Shown: positions 12,759 through 24,649 of the stretch, piece after piece
Layout: each line of letters begins with the position of its first letter
How positions within the stretch are numbered: the stretch's first letter is position 1
NCBI GenBank assembly: GCA_947034885.2
Contig: OX344751.2
Coordinates: 13,454,001-13,518,000, forward strand
DNA: 64,000 bases
From: Thuidium tamariscinum
Lineage: Eukaryota > Streptophyta > Bryopsida > Hypnales > Thuidiaceae
Reading direction: 5' to 3'
Notes under the pieces: generated by a model
Databases searched by the model: none
What the model was told of the DNA's origin: nothing
Seen by the model: only the letters and a program-made list of their open reading frames with translations
Program-made: the position numbers and the translations under genes

Positions 12759-15700
12759 TCAGGAAAAGAGAAATAAGCTTCCTACAATTGCAGCAACAAA
12801 AACCCACAACAAGATTCTCAACTGGGCACGCACCCCCGCACTCCCACCCCCTTTGGCAGGAGATGACGACCCAGGCGGCGAGAGGTTTGAGCTCGCGACT
12901 GGCATGACCCCTATAATGAAATTACACGTCCCTACAGAAGGGTCTGTGGTGACCACCTGAGCTAATCCTTGGAAATCACAGGCGACGGGGAGCTGGTTGT
13001 TGAATTGGTAGTACGTGTTGAAGGCGTAGGAAGCGTTTTGTTGTAGCGTTAAGCCACCGCAGGAGCCTCCCGAGTACAACGGGGTGCAATCTGCGCGCGA
13101 ACAAGCGTAATCTAAGTTCGCTGGTAACGTAGACAAGTCTGTGGCGCTAGGGTTTAAGATGCACCATTGCTTGGGGTAGTAGGGCACGTTTTGAGCTGCC
13201 ACGAGCTTGGTCTGCGCGCCATTCGGACTTGCACCACCTGTGCAGAGCAAGGGAAGAAAATCAAATGAGATATGAGAGATCAATGAACAAAAATAAGACG
13301 AGAATTGTAATTGAAATTGCCACCATGATCTCTTCCAAGAGAAGAAAAGAAAAGAAGACGTGGGTCCAAAAGAAGCACTCGCTATCTGTGTTTCGTGTGG
13401 CCTAGTAAGTAGAACTTCTTATCCAACAGGGTCTTCTTTATCTGAGTCCTCGGTACATATGCACGGTAGGGGTATCCAAAAGGAAGATGACTGAGAACTT
13501 CATCAACCTTCAATGTAAGCTAGAAACTTAAGAAACATAACAATGATTAAATCCTCGCTTAGGTCAAGAACAATAGAGGGGACAGAATAAAAAGCAAAAA
13601 AAATAGCTGTGAATTGTACCATGAACCCTGTGAACCTAAGTGGACAAAAGTGGTCACTTCCGTATCTATTGAAACAAATCATGAGAAAGATTCTACCAAA
13701 AGAAAGCAGAAAATATGCTTCGAGAGTAACCTATAACTCCATTCAACATGACCTCCTTCCTACCGACGTTCTCAAATATCACTCACTTATCATGCATTCA
13801 AACTACGTCACAGTCGCATTCTGGGAATCGCGTGACGTCAAAATAAAGATCCCAAGGCATATAAACTTCCAAAGGACACTCTCTCTTCTTAGTTCACCCA
13901 CACAAGAACTAAACCAATGAATTTCATCCACCTAAAGTTTCAACCTAAAAATTCAATCTTTTTTCCGCACACAAACGCCACAGCTAAACCCTCACAACTT
14001 AAACAGATACAACAAAATTTGAAAGAGAGCACCCGTATCGGACTCTCTCTTCAATGACAATTTGGAAAGCACTGCACACTTGCCGCACTATCAATCCCTG
14101 GAACACGCTTGTCTCCCATGCAAACTATTCAACATGTAATAGGACTGTCTGCCAAGATTCTCCCTAGAAGTCCCATCTTTTGTAAATACACGTACAAACC
14201 CTCACAACTTAAATAGAAAAAACACAATTCAAAAAGAGAGTACAATCCACCCCTTTTAAGGTAACCGTCTCTTCAACGACATTCTGCAACACATTACACA
14301 CTTCCCACACAAACATCGCCTGCACCACACTAGTCTACCGTGCAAACCATTTGACATGTAATATGAAAGAATCCCAAGCAGTCAACCTTAATGGGGTTAA
14401 AGATTGCATACTACTCGTGTCCCCTGCTTGACAGCAATCACAAGAAACGCACTCGAATCAAATACACGGTACCAAAAACCCTAGATTCTCTAAACCGCTA
14501 AAACCCTCGCACCTTACACATCAAACAACACGCACTGCAATAAGAGAGTGTACATGCCATACCTGTCAGGTCCAGCGAATATTTCACCGATCCATCAAAG
14601 TTGAACACCCCCCAATGCCTTTCAAAGTTTCCGGGCAACGTGCTCTTCGCATTCTCATCCAACAAACTAAACAAATACGCCTCCAGCTTCCCCGGTCTCA
14701 ACGGCGTCCCCACCCCATTCTCCAAGTGATTCACCAGCTGCTGATTGAACATCTGCGCCAGCGTCACATTCGCGTACTGCGCCCCATCCGTCGGCCACCC
14801 AATTTCTCCCACACTGATCTTCATGTTAGGGTACCCAGCACTCGTCAACGCACTTACCAACCCATCGTAACTCGCATCGAACACGTTGTAATAAGTTCTG
14901 GTACCATCTGTAATAGGGTTCGCGTACTGTGGATTGAAGAAGGCGTACTCGATGGGGAAGCCCGTGGAGAGCACGAGGGAAAGAAATGGGTAGAAGTTGA
15001 TGACAAAAGGGGAACCCGTGCTGTCGAGAGCGGCGACGATTTGGAGCATGAGAGGGGCGAGGTCAGAGCGGAAGGTCTGTTGGGAGGGGAGGGCGGAGTT
15101 GCTGAGGATGTCGGCGTTGCAAGGGATGACGGCTTTGACGGTGGTGGCGAGACCGGCGGAGGCGAGAGCGGATTGGACGTTCTTGAGCGCGGGGAGAGTG
15201 ACGTCGATGAATTGGCCGTTGTAGCCGTTGAGGAAGGGCTCGTTGCCCACGGCGACGTATCTGGGGAAGGGATGCAGGATTGTTAGTTGAAGAAAAGATG
15301 GGTGGAAGCTTGGAATTAGAATGTTCGAGAGAAGAGGTTGGGTTAAGTGGGGTGTCGGGAGACAAAAAATGATGTAAGTGATAGGTTGTGAAGGTAAGGT
15401 TGGCGGAAGAGGAAAGAGGTGCATCTGGTGGGATGAAATTTAAAAATTAGGGCTCAAAATTAGGAGCTAGGAAAAAAAAACTAGTGCAAATGAATGGGAA
15501 GCAGAATTCTCGAACGAGATATGACTAGGCTAGCTGAAAGAGGAAATCAACGTATCAATTGGAAATTAGAAGCCCTGAAAGAAGATTCGTTGCAATAGGT
15601 AGCCATACGTCTCTTAAAAAAATATTAACCCTGGGCAAGACATATCAAGGCTGCCTCAAGAGATAATCGATGCAATCTGTCGAAAATTAGGACCTCTGAA

Positions 15701-16364
15701 TAAAAGGTTTAGTGCAACTCTCAAAAGAAAAACGAACACCAAAATATGACAAAACCTGACTAACGACGAAACCAATGCATCAATATAGACCCAATCAAAA
15801 CCTAAACCTCACAATCAGAACCCCCGAAAGAAAATTTAGTCCAATTGGTCGCCATCAATCTCACAACCAAGACACAACAACCAAGGCTGCCGAAACACAA
15901 AATCAATGCAACGAAAGGTTCAGGTAAACACCACCTTTACTTAAAACTAGTGCAAATTATGCGCAATTGAGATTCTGAAACAGCATGACAAAGGGGAGGC
16001 ATCCAACATATAAGTACTCCTATACGTACGTGATATTGACTCCGCCGCTGCCGAGATGCGCCGTGACGTTCTGCTTCACCCACGCAGCGGCGGTGTCGAC
16101 AGAACCGGCCATGGCCGCGAGCTCGTCATTGGTGATCCCCACCATCACTTCCAGATTGGTGCCCCGCATGGAGCTGATCACGTCGGAGTTCGCGTCGAAC
16201 AGCTTCACTTTGACGAAGTTGTTGTCCTTGAGCAACTGCACCACGATGCTGTTGGGCAGCGGGTCGCTGGAAATCGTCCCCCAGTTCACGCCCACCTCCG
16301 CCACGGCCTGACCCAGGCAAAACAGCACCATCACCACCACCATCGCTCCGACTGCCATAGCCAT
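12759..16364 (-). CDS. Glucan endo-1,3-beta-glucosidase (GH17) with X8/CBM43 module, GPI-type
   Basis: Three exons in transcript order: 16364-16030, 15260-14563 and 13237-12759, with GT-AG introns of 769 and 1325 bp; 503 aa. Residues 1-22 are a signal peptide, with likely cleavage after AVA. The GH17 barrel starts at EVGVNWGTISSDPLP. The acid/base Glu is in VAVGNEPF (about E119) and the nucleophile in VGEIGWP (about E264). The last exon carries the Cys-rich X8/CBM43 module (from KQWCILNP to VGTCNF), then a Ser/Pro/Gly linker and a hydrophobic C-terminus (RILLWVFVAAIVGSLFLFS), as expected for GPI anchoring. The enzyme hydrolyses beta-1,3-glucan (callose) at the cell surface; plasmodesmal or wall location is inferred from the family. 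All key residues are present. Confidence 0.94.
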
Positions 16365-16429
16365 GTCACTAGACGACTCCTACTAACTACGATTCAATAG
16401 CAAACGCAGCTGGATCGATCACACGGGCC

Positions 16430-17480
16430 ACATGTATGCTGCTGCTCCAATTAATCCAAGCTCATCACCCCCAAGTCGAGGACCTCACGTCCTCGCTCAT
16501 TGCGGAGTTCCTCGTCGTCAATCCAACTAAGCTCACCACCCCACGGGGCCTCAAGGATGATCAGTGTGAACAAACTTCGTTGGCGATGGGCCTGGACTCA
16601 AAAGTTACGAGCTCAGTTTGTAGCCCCCCAGCCCTGCCTTGCCTGACGAACTCTGCATAAGTATCTGTACCCAATTCGCCCCAGTCTGAGTTGCTGCGAA
16701 CGAGCTCCGCCTTGGTTGAAGGAAGGTGGAGCTTCAACCTTGTGGCGGAGCTCTGTAGGAAGCCAATGCCAGTGAGGAGCACGGAAGCCCTTCAATTGGG
16801 ATCCTGGGAGGAGGGGACGGAGCGCTGGAGGAGAAGAAAAGCTGGAGGAGGGACGTTTGCGTTGCGTTGCCTGGCCGGGCCGGGCCTGCAGACTAGATGG
16901 AAGAGCCGAGAGCCTCTTTTTCGGCTACCCCTTTGGCAGGATGCGAGCTGCCTCACTCTGTCCGCTTCTGCTGCTTGCTTGCCAGGTCGGTACCTTCCCC
17001 AGTTCCCCAGGGCCTCCAGTTCCCCAGTTCCCCAGACTGCGGATTTGCCGGTCTTCCTGCCAGCGTGCCAGTTCCATGTTCTCGATTACCCTGGCTGCAG
17101 GGGTTCCCGGACAACCCCCAAATGGGATCTACGACCCCCTTCCAGGTCACGACCTTCGCCACATGGCGCAGGGAGATTGGGAAGAGGGAGGGTGGTTGAA
17201 CGGGGTACCATCCTCAATTCCTCAGCATCCTCCGTTCATCACTTTTGGAGTGATCTTTTTGTCAATCAAGGCTTGGAGGAAGGAAGGGAGAATTTATCAT
17301 GTCCAAGAATCCACTTCATCGTACATGGGTCAACTAATTATTTAGTTTATGATTCGGTCAAATCACAAGAAAGGATTGTTCACTATAATAGACATGGTAG
17401 TGTTTGGGCATTGATTGAAGACAAGTGTCAAAGCTCGGTGCTCAAAGTCCATATTGACATCAATCTCATGCCAGCATAGA
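16430..17480. other. GC-richer upstream flank of the glucanase gene, no gene recognised
   Basis: This holds the divergent promoter side of the GH17 gene and a block rich in CCCCAG repeats (about 17000-17050). Open frames up to 262 codons exist on the plus strand, but several frames overlap, composition is driven by Pro/Arg/Ser, and no domain or splice structure supports them. The last 200 bases change abruptly to AT-rich sequence, suggesting a repeat boundary near 17250. Confidence 0.4.
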
Positions 17481-18830
17481 CCTTGGACAATATGCTCTGA
17501 CATTATTCATTCGTATTCAAAGATGAGTTTACTATTAGTGGTTGAATGTCTTAAACTTTTAAATTTGTGAGTACAGTACATCCTAAGTCCTAACCCTCAT
17601 AAGAATATACTTTAGTGGGCTTGGACGAGGTTGTTTAGAAATGGTAGGTGGTAAGTCCTCACCGAGTCTTGGCATGATGGTATGGAGTTGAGCAAAACTT
17701 AATAACTTTGGTGACATCAACTTTAGATACTTTGAATTAAATAGTATTTATGTTCGCCAATTTAACGAGTAGATACGGCTTCTATGTCTGTTGTTGGAGT
17801 TTCCATGATATAAAATGAAGACTTTTTTAGAAATAGGTTGTGTTCTCCACACTCCTTTTGTCTTTTTTTAATTCTAAGTATTAGAATTTGTGTCTTCTTA
17901 CTTTTTTGAATTAGGAGGAGTCTTATTAACATTAGAAGTTGCATTTTCAAGATCTTTTAGTATATTACAATGAATGTGGACTTAGTAAAAAATGTCTTTC
18001 TCTATCTATGTTCAAAGTTTAAATGTCAATACAAAACCAACAACATAACTAAATATCAATCAAGTCAATACAAAAATCCTTTTACATTTCATGGAAATCT
18101 TAGGCTTCTTAAAGACCTCAAATCGTTCATAATATTTCCAAGTTGGAATCAATCATCTTGGATTGGAAAGGACTCTTGTTCATTTATCTTTCTAGCCTGA
18201 TACATATGAATTGATGATTGAAACTACATAATTTGGTAAGCTTAAGAATATGGCCCCTCAAATGCATCAAATGCCTAAAAGTCCCACAGTGGTCAAGACC
18301 ATGCCAAGTCATTAAAAAAATTGAACTTTTTTCATATTTCAAGATCCAAATTTATTTATTTACTTTGCGTAATTCCTAGCTGACAACAACTAGCAGTTCC
18401 CTACATAGTTTCAGGAACAGTCCCTGAAACGGCCCTCGGGAGCCTTCAAATCCCTCCTAATGCTTTTGTACATTGAAATCTCTTGTCACTTGATAACAAG
18501 AAGATATAAAATTTTATAGTTCACTTGTAGAAATGGTCCAAAGTAGAAAAATTATCATTTTCAAGTGTACCTACCCACCATTCCACTTGTTTGAAGAACT
18601 TGTCCTCTCTTTTTCTCAAGCACAAATCTAAATGACTTTCATTAGTTACAAAATGACTTTTTCTAAGATGCAATTAATAGTTACATTTACTCTTTTGCAA
18701 ATTGAGGTAGGTGAAGTATTTAATGTGGCCATTTGACCATCATGTACTTGTAGATTCAGTTTGTAGTACAAAAATGGGCTAATAAGATTGAGGTGTTCCC
18801 TCAATTTTAGGGAGAAGAAGAATCCTATGG
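17481..18830. other. AT-rich intergenic DNA
   Basis: No gene, RNA or clear element seen. A stretch at about 18540-18680 (TTCCACTTGTTTGAAGAACT onward) recurs nearly unchanged at about 19550-19670, so the two bracket the repeat cluster between them as direct repeats of about 120 bp. Confidence 0.5.
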
Positions 18831-19670
18831 CCCCAAGTCCATTTGGAAGGCCCGCCAAGGTTTCATCTCCATTTTTGTCCCGGCCATGACGTCCCCATCC
18901 TAGCGTCCACGCCTCAACGTTTATATGTAGCGTCCCCGCCTTGTTGTAGACTCCTTGCATAGTGAATCTTGGCAATAGATTTGATTTCCAATTTGCGATT
19001 GAAGTTTTGAGAATTAGAAGGCGTGTAATATACCATTAGAAAGGTATTCAAAACACCTTTCCAATGGTACATTACACGCCTCCAAATTCTCAAAACTTCA
19101 ACCGCTAAACAAGAAAGTAGTTGACGTCCCCACCCTAGGTTTGCACCCCAGCGTCCCTACCCTATCATAGACTCCTTGCGTGGTGGATCTTGGCAGCAAA
19201 TTTGTTTTCCAATTTGTGATTGGAGTTTTGAAAATTAGGAGGTGTGTAATATACCATTGAAAAGGTATTTTGAACGTTGCTAAACTAGAATGAAGTTGAC
19301 GTCCTCGCCCGTACTTTTAAGGTCCACACCTAGCATCCAACCCCTATTGAATTGCGTCCACGTCCAAGGTCTCTAAGTGGCATGAATGTAAATCCACGTG
19401 TATTTTTTTACCTTTCCCAAAAGTCAACTATGTGTTGACCACATCAAACGGGTGAGAACTGTACTGAAAGGGTGAATTGGATGCACAAGCATGCAGGCGG
19501 TCCATCCATAATGACAACCCTAGTACCATATAGGTTGGCTTTCCTCCCACCATTCCACTTGTTTGAAGAACTTGTCTTCTCTTTCTCTCAAGCACAAATC
19601 TAAATGACTTTCATTAGTTACAAAATGACTTTTTCTAAAATGCAATTAATAGTTACATTCACTTCTTTTA
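18540..19670. repeat. Repeat cluster bracketed by ~120 bp direct repeats
   Basis: Direct repeats at about 18540-18680 and 19550-19670 enclose GC-richer sequence with recurring GCGTCC and CCCCGCC words, one complete hairpin unit (18995-19106) and a half unit (19213-19275). The same words and hairpin recur in inverted orientation at 58120-58760. It may be an element bounded by short direct repeats, but no LTR hallmarks (TG...CA ends, primer-binding site) are evident. Confidence 0.45.
18995..19106. repeat. Near-perfect hairpin unit, copy 1
   Basis: The arms are about 53 bp. The left arm contains TTTTGAGAATT, GGCGTGTAAT and ATACCATTAGAAAGGTATTC; the right arm is the reverse complement with a few mismatches and almost no loop. 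The core ACCATTGGAAAGGT is shared with copies 2 and 3. Confidence 0.85.
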
Positions 19671-21209
19671 CACTTGAAAAGACATACGATCGAATCATTT
19701 GATAAAAAATTGCAGTAAGAATATGTTGCCAAATCCTTATAAAAATTATTACCAAAAAGAAGGTCAATATTACAAAATTATATGCATACTTCTTGTCAAC
19801 CATTACATGCCCCTCAAAGATAATCACATACTATTTACCACATGTGAGAGATACAATCTTGGGAAAATTTAGAGTATTGTACCAACACAATGGTCATGCA
19901 ATGTAATTTTAGACCTTCATTGCAATAAATCAACAAAACAAGTCACACATTGGGTAAGATTAGTTACCAAAACAAATTCTACATCTATAACATAATCATA
20001 GGATGTGATTCTAATTAGTATACTAAGACCAAGTCTACTACAAAATTATTCCAAAATTCACATAAACTATTTTATTCTAGCCAACCACAAAAAAATACTA
20101 ATTAATTCACCATAAACCAAGCAAACTTTAAAGACCATCAAATCATAAATGCATTGAATGAAGGGCCTTCAAATACTATGCATAAATCACTAACTACATC
20201 TTATTTGAACCATTGCTTTAGTATTTAATCCAATATCAATTCTAACACAACTACAAATAAAAGACGTACCCACACACATGTCAGCAAACCACCTTACATA
20301 CTTCTCAACACAAATACACAATGGAATAATAAACTCCCATTTTCATCATCATACAAAACACAAATCATCCCTTACTACTCTCCCTCTCTCAAATACACTG
20401 TATACCAAATACCCTACATAAAATGTTACTATGACCACTGATGGCTCATTCCTTTGAATATGAGAACATTTTCTACAATTAAGGAACTAAGCAACAAAAT
20501 ATTATATGCTACACGAAATTCATCATCATAACAAAAACATTGACATTTCAATAAGATTCCCAAAAATACTTCAAGATTAACTAATTAACAACTATACATG
20601 TTCTATTTAAAATTCTACAAAATCAATACCCAAATAAACTAGTAGACATATTATTTCATGGATAATATAAGTTCTATCAACCTTATTATCAATCATACTA
20701 AGCCTCACACATCATAAAAAAACTACCCTTATAAGACCTTATTCATTGCCATATGGACAATTGCTAAAATACATGCACAATCATTTTGACTATGCAAAAA
20801 GTCAAAGTATATACAAATATACAAAGCAATGAAGTAGCTAATAAACTAGCTATAGCAAATTTCAACAAATTCTACCATCTACTCCAACATGTTAATAAAC
20901 TCACACATCTTGTACCATTCTATTTTTAAAAAGACTTATGGCCACTCTAGAAAACTTCCTACAAACAAACCATCAAATTTCTTAACACTTATCTATCACA
21001 AATAAAAATATCAACCACTTCACCCTTCTTCAACAATAGTTTTCAAACATTAATAAATGAACTAACAATGCTAATATAGATGACAAATTGTTCAATAATT
21101 TCTCATACAACCTCCAAATAATAGAAATCCAAATTAGTAGACCACACAAGGTTTCAAACTTTAAACCTCACCAATACCAAGATAATAGTTTTGATCAATA
21201 TTTTGTTTG
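19410..21209. other. AT-rich intergenic DNA
   Basis: Low-complexity AT-rich sequence. No reading frame, repeat boundary or RNA gene could be supported beyond the direct repeat at 19550-19670. Confidence 0.5.
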
Positions 21210-22141
21210 TTAACCCCTAAAGGTTTTTGACTATGTTTTCACCAAAATTGCTCCAAAATTGTCATTTTTAGGATAACTATCAAATTTTAGAAAAAAAATA
21301 TTTTTAGAATAATGTAACCATAGGATCTTAGAGTACACTAGTTTGAGAGCATGTACAAAAAATTTCATAAAATTCCGCCATGTAGATTGTAAAATAATAG
21401 TGTTTGAAGTTACAAAAATCCCTTTTTTATCACTGCGGAAATCCGGGCAGCTGCACTTCAAAAGGCCACATTTGTATGAAAAATTATTCAAAATGGTTGT
21501 TACTCTTTGGATTCATTCTTCAATTCAAGTTGGATACATGCTCAAAAAATTTCAAATCATTTCGAATTGTACAACATGTACAAAAAAAATAGTAAATAGA
21601 GAGAAGTAGAGAATGATTCAAAACACTAAATGTTTAACAATTTATTTATTGAATTGAAAAATGCCAATCTCAATGGTTCAAATGTTGTAATAAACATTCT
21701 ACACCCAATATTTTTTGTTTTTTTCAAAAATATTGAAAATTGAGTAAAATAAAGGACTTCAAAGTTTATTTCAGAGCAGAGAATCCATAACTACCCGCAA
21801 ACTAAAATTCTTCATAACTTTTGACTCATTAATCCAAATGGAATGATTCAAAGATTTTCACATATGTATAAATCTATAAAACTAATTTCAAATTTTGGTT
21901 TCCAAAAAAAGTGATTTTTTCTGATCTGCCCAAATTGCCCGAGTTGAGAAACAAACAACATATTATGCAATAACTTTTCAACCATGTAGTCAAAAGTCAT
22001 GAAAATTGTTGGGCTTGAAAGATACTCCTCGTCCACACCTTCTATTAAATTTTGGTTCCAAAATATAGAAATCTCTAGTCACATGTACCTGCCCAAAATC
22101 GCTATGTTGCCAAAAAAGCACTTTGGTCCTTTAGGGGTTAA
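21210..22141. mobile_element. TTAA/CCCCTAAAG element E1 (932 bp)
   Basis: The left end is TTAACCCCTAAAGGTTTTTG and the right end, reverse-complemented, TTAACCCCTAAAGGACC. The body has no open frame longer than 91 codons and no transposase motif. The interior is shared with E2 and E3 in the opposite orientation (the TTTTTGACTATGTTTTCACC end, the TCTACTTCTTTCTACTT zone). It is a non-autonomous element with piggyBac-like ends. Confidence 0.8.
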
Positions 22142-22848
22142 CCTCAATTCTACCAAAGCAACCTTCTATCTGAACTTAGACATCAAATATTCAATTGCAA
22201 ATATGCACTTTCCTTCCAATATTAACAAAATAAACCATCACTCTACAACAATATCATACATATTTTATATATAAATGGATGTAGAACTAAGAAAATACAC
22301 TCAACACAAATATAGATCATCCACACAAATTTACCTAGCTAGTTGCAAATATTTTCTAAAAAAATATCTTAGGATCTTTCCTTTAAACAAGGTTTGTGGT
22401 CTCAATGTACAATTAATACAATCTTTCGAATATATTGCAAGACCCTAGATGAACACTCTTTATTTATATCAATCTCAATGAAACTTTGTTCGTTCAATCT
22501 CTCTCTTGTACTACAATTTAAAAAGATAAGTATTAAAATAAACCAGCTTGTGATAGGCAAACCATCTATGATATACCCAGAGGGAAATGATCCATTATAG
22601 TCTCTCATAAATCCATGACAGTTTTTTCAATACATGATATTTACGCTACATAAGGTTGAGGCAATGGTCACATCAAATATCATGAATGATTGTGATGGAA
22701 TAAATATCCATTGCAATAGGAACTTCTATCCAAGTTTTGGTGTAAATTCATCACAAGAAGTGACTTTGGAGGGCCTATACTATATTGTAGCCATGTCGGA
22801 AAATATTATGATTGTCTTAGGTGAGTAAGGTGACGACTTTTTTTTGGT
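22142..22848. other. 707 bp spacer between two TTAA elements
   Basis: AT-rich DNA between the oppositely oriented copies E1 and E2. Short open frames only; nothing recognised. Confidence 0.5.
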
Positions 22849-24076
22849 TTAACCCCTAAAGTACCAAATTGCGGTTTTTTTGGCAACATAGCAATTTTGG
22901 GTAGCTCACTACAAATGGAGTTTGTTTTTTTCTTTGAAATTTTCACAGAACATATGTCCAAGGAGTAGCTTTAAGGCCCAATAATTTTCATAACTTTTGA
23001 CTACATAGTGAAAAAGTTATTATATAATATGTAATATTCTCTACTCAACGGTGTCAGGATACTCAGATCCTTGCCGTCCATGCCCCAATCAAACCCATTC
23101 TCAAGGATTTAAAATGGCGTAAATGACCCCAAGTATCCTAGACTGAATTATAGCAGACCATTGCAATGATGCAGTGAAACCATGCACACAAAAAGTCATA
23201 CAAACATACTTGTATACATTGAAAATGTCACGTGAGAGACAATCCCTCTCCTGCGATTCTTATGGAAGGTGGAGACTAACCGTCCTAACCGCAACTATCC
23301 CTAGCTGTTAGGAACTAGTTCATAACAAACGGGTAGCCCAGGAAGCAAAAAAAACTTCTTCAAAAATCACTTTTTTTGAATTTTCAAATTTGTTCCTTAG
23401 ATTTTTATCTACTTGGAAAGCTTTGAATCATTCCATCTTGATTAATGAGATGAAAGTTATAGGAGTTTTAGTTTGTGGGTAGTTTATTGGTACTTATGGA
23501 ATCTCTACACTAAAATAAACTTTGAAGTCCTTTATTTTACTCAATTTTTAATATTTTTGAATAAAAACAAAAACATTGGGTGTATATTGTTTATTACAAC
23601 ATTACAACCATTGGGATTGGCATTTTTCAATCCCATAAGAAAATAGTTAACAATTTAGTATTTTGGATCATTTTCTACTTCTTTCTACTTCTTTATTTTT
23701 TCCTACATCTTGTACAATTCCAAATTATTTGAAAATTTTCAAGCATGTAGTCAACTTGAATTGAAGAATGAATTCAAAGAGTTACAAACATTTTGGATAT
23801 TTTTTCATATAAATGTGAGCTACTGCAGCTACCCAGATTTTTGTAGGGTCAAAAAATGGTTCTTTGACAATTCAAACACTAATGTCTTGCAATCTACACG
23901 GTGGAAATTTCTGAAATTTTTTCCACATCTTCTTGAACTACAGTAGTGTAAGACAAGATCCTATAGTTACAAATGTTCAAAGATGTGTTTTTTTTCTGAA
24001 ATTTTGTACTTGCTTTAGAAATGGCAGTTTTGGAGCGTTTTTGGTGAAAACATAGTCAAAAACCTTTAGGGGTTAA
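22849..24076. mobile_element. TTAA/CCCCTAAAG element E2 (1228 bp)
   Basis: The left end is TTAACCCCTAAAGTACC and the right end, reverse-complemented, TTAACCCCTAAAGGTTTTTG. It is an inverted relative of E1. The extra length comes mainly from GC-richer sequence at about 23050-23330 that is absent from E1 and E3, between CTCAAC and GGGTAGCCCAGG. No coding capacity. Confidence 0.8.
23050..23330. other. ~280 bp insertion inside element E2
   Basis: GC-richer sequence interrupting a stretch that is continuous in the two sister copies. I see no clear terminal repeats, and the edges are approximate. Confidence 0.5.
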
Positions 24077-24487
24077 AGAGAGTCTGGAAATTCTTTCATG
24101 TAAAAAAACTTCAAAATTTCATGAAAAACTAAAATTTCAATTGCTCTCCCCATTTTGCACAGTTATCTGAAGAAGAGAATTTTTTTTTGAAAATTCAAAG
24201 AATGCCAAGAGGGCAAACCAGTCATTGCACCTGTCATAAGTTAGCCTGGTTTACTTTAGCAGGGAGTATTTTGAGAAACGTCTCTGCAGTCTGCACTCAA
24301 TTGGGACTCCATGACCCATTCATTACCAGACACAGATCTTGGATGATTTCATAAGGCTGCCATGCGAATTCCTCACGTGCGAGACATCCTACTGGAGACT
24401 GCCACGATTTGATCCATTTAATGCCGCTGTACCACACCGAAACCTCTTTAATATCACCACTTTGAATCTCCAATATCACCCTCTCCA

Positions 24488-24647
24488 CTAAGGTAGACGA
24501 ACCTATTACCACCCTGATTTGCAATCTGACTATTTTGGGGCCAATTCCAACGGGGGTTCAGATTTTTCTAAGGTAGACCAACCTATTACCACCTTGATTT
24601 GCAATCTGACTATTTTGGGGCCAATTCCAAGAGGGATACAGATTTTT
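24488..24647. repeat. Tandem duplication, 80 bp period
   Basis: Two copies beginning CTAAGGTAGAC at 24488 and 24568, both containing GCAATCTGACTATTTTGGGG, with a handful of differences. Confidence 0.85.
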
Positions 24648-24649
24648 CA

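Noticed and set aside
13609..13920. 103-codon plus-strand frame near 13.6 kb
   Set aside because: It lies inside the second intron of the glucanase gene and has no protein features.
14615..15286. 223-codon open frame antisense to the GH17 catalytic exon
   Set aside because: It is a shadow of the GC-rich coding exon on the other strand, which has clear catalytic motifs.
16691..17479. 262-codon plus-strand open frame upstream of the glucanase gene
   Set aside because: Several frames are open over the same GC-rich stretch, the translation is Arg/Pro/Ser-rich without a domain, and composition changes mid-frame.
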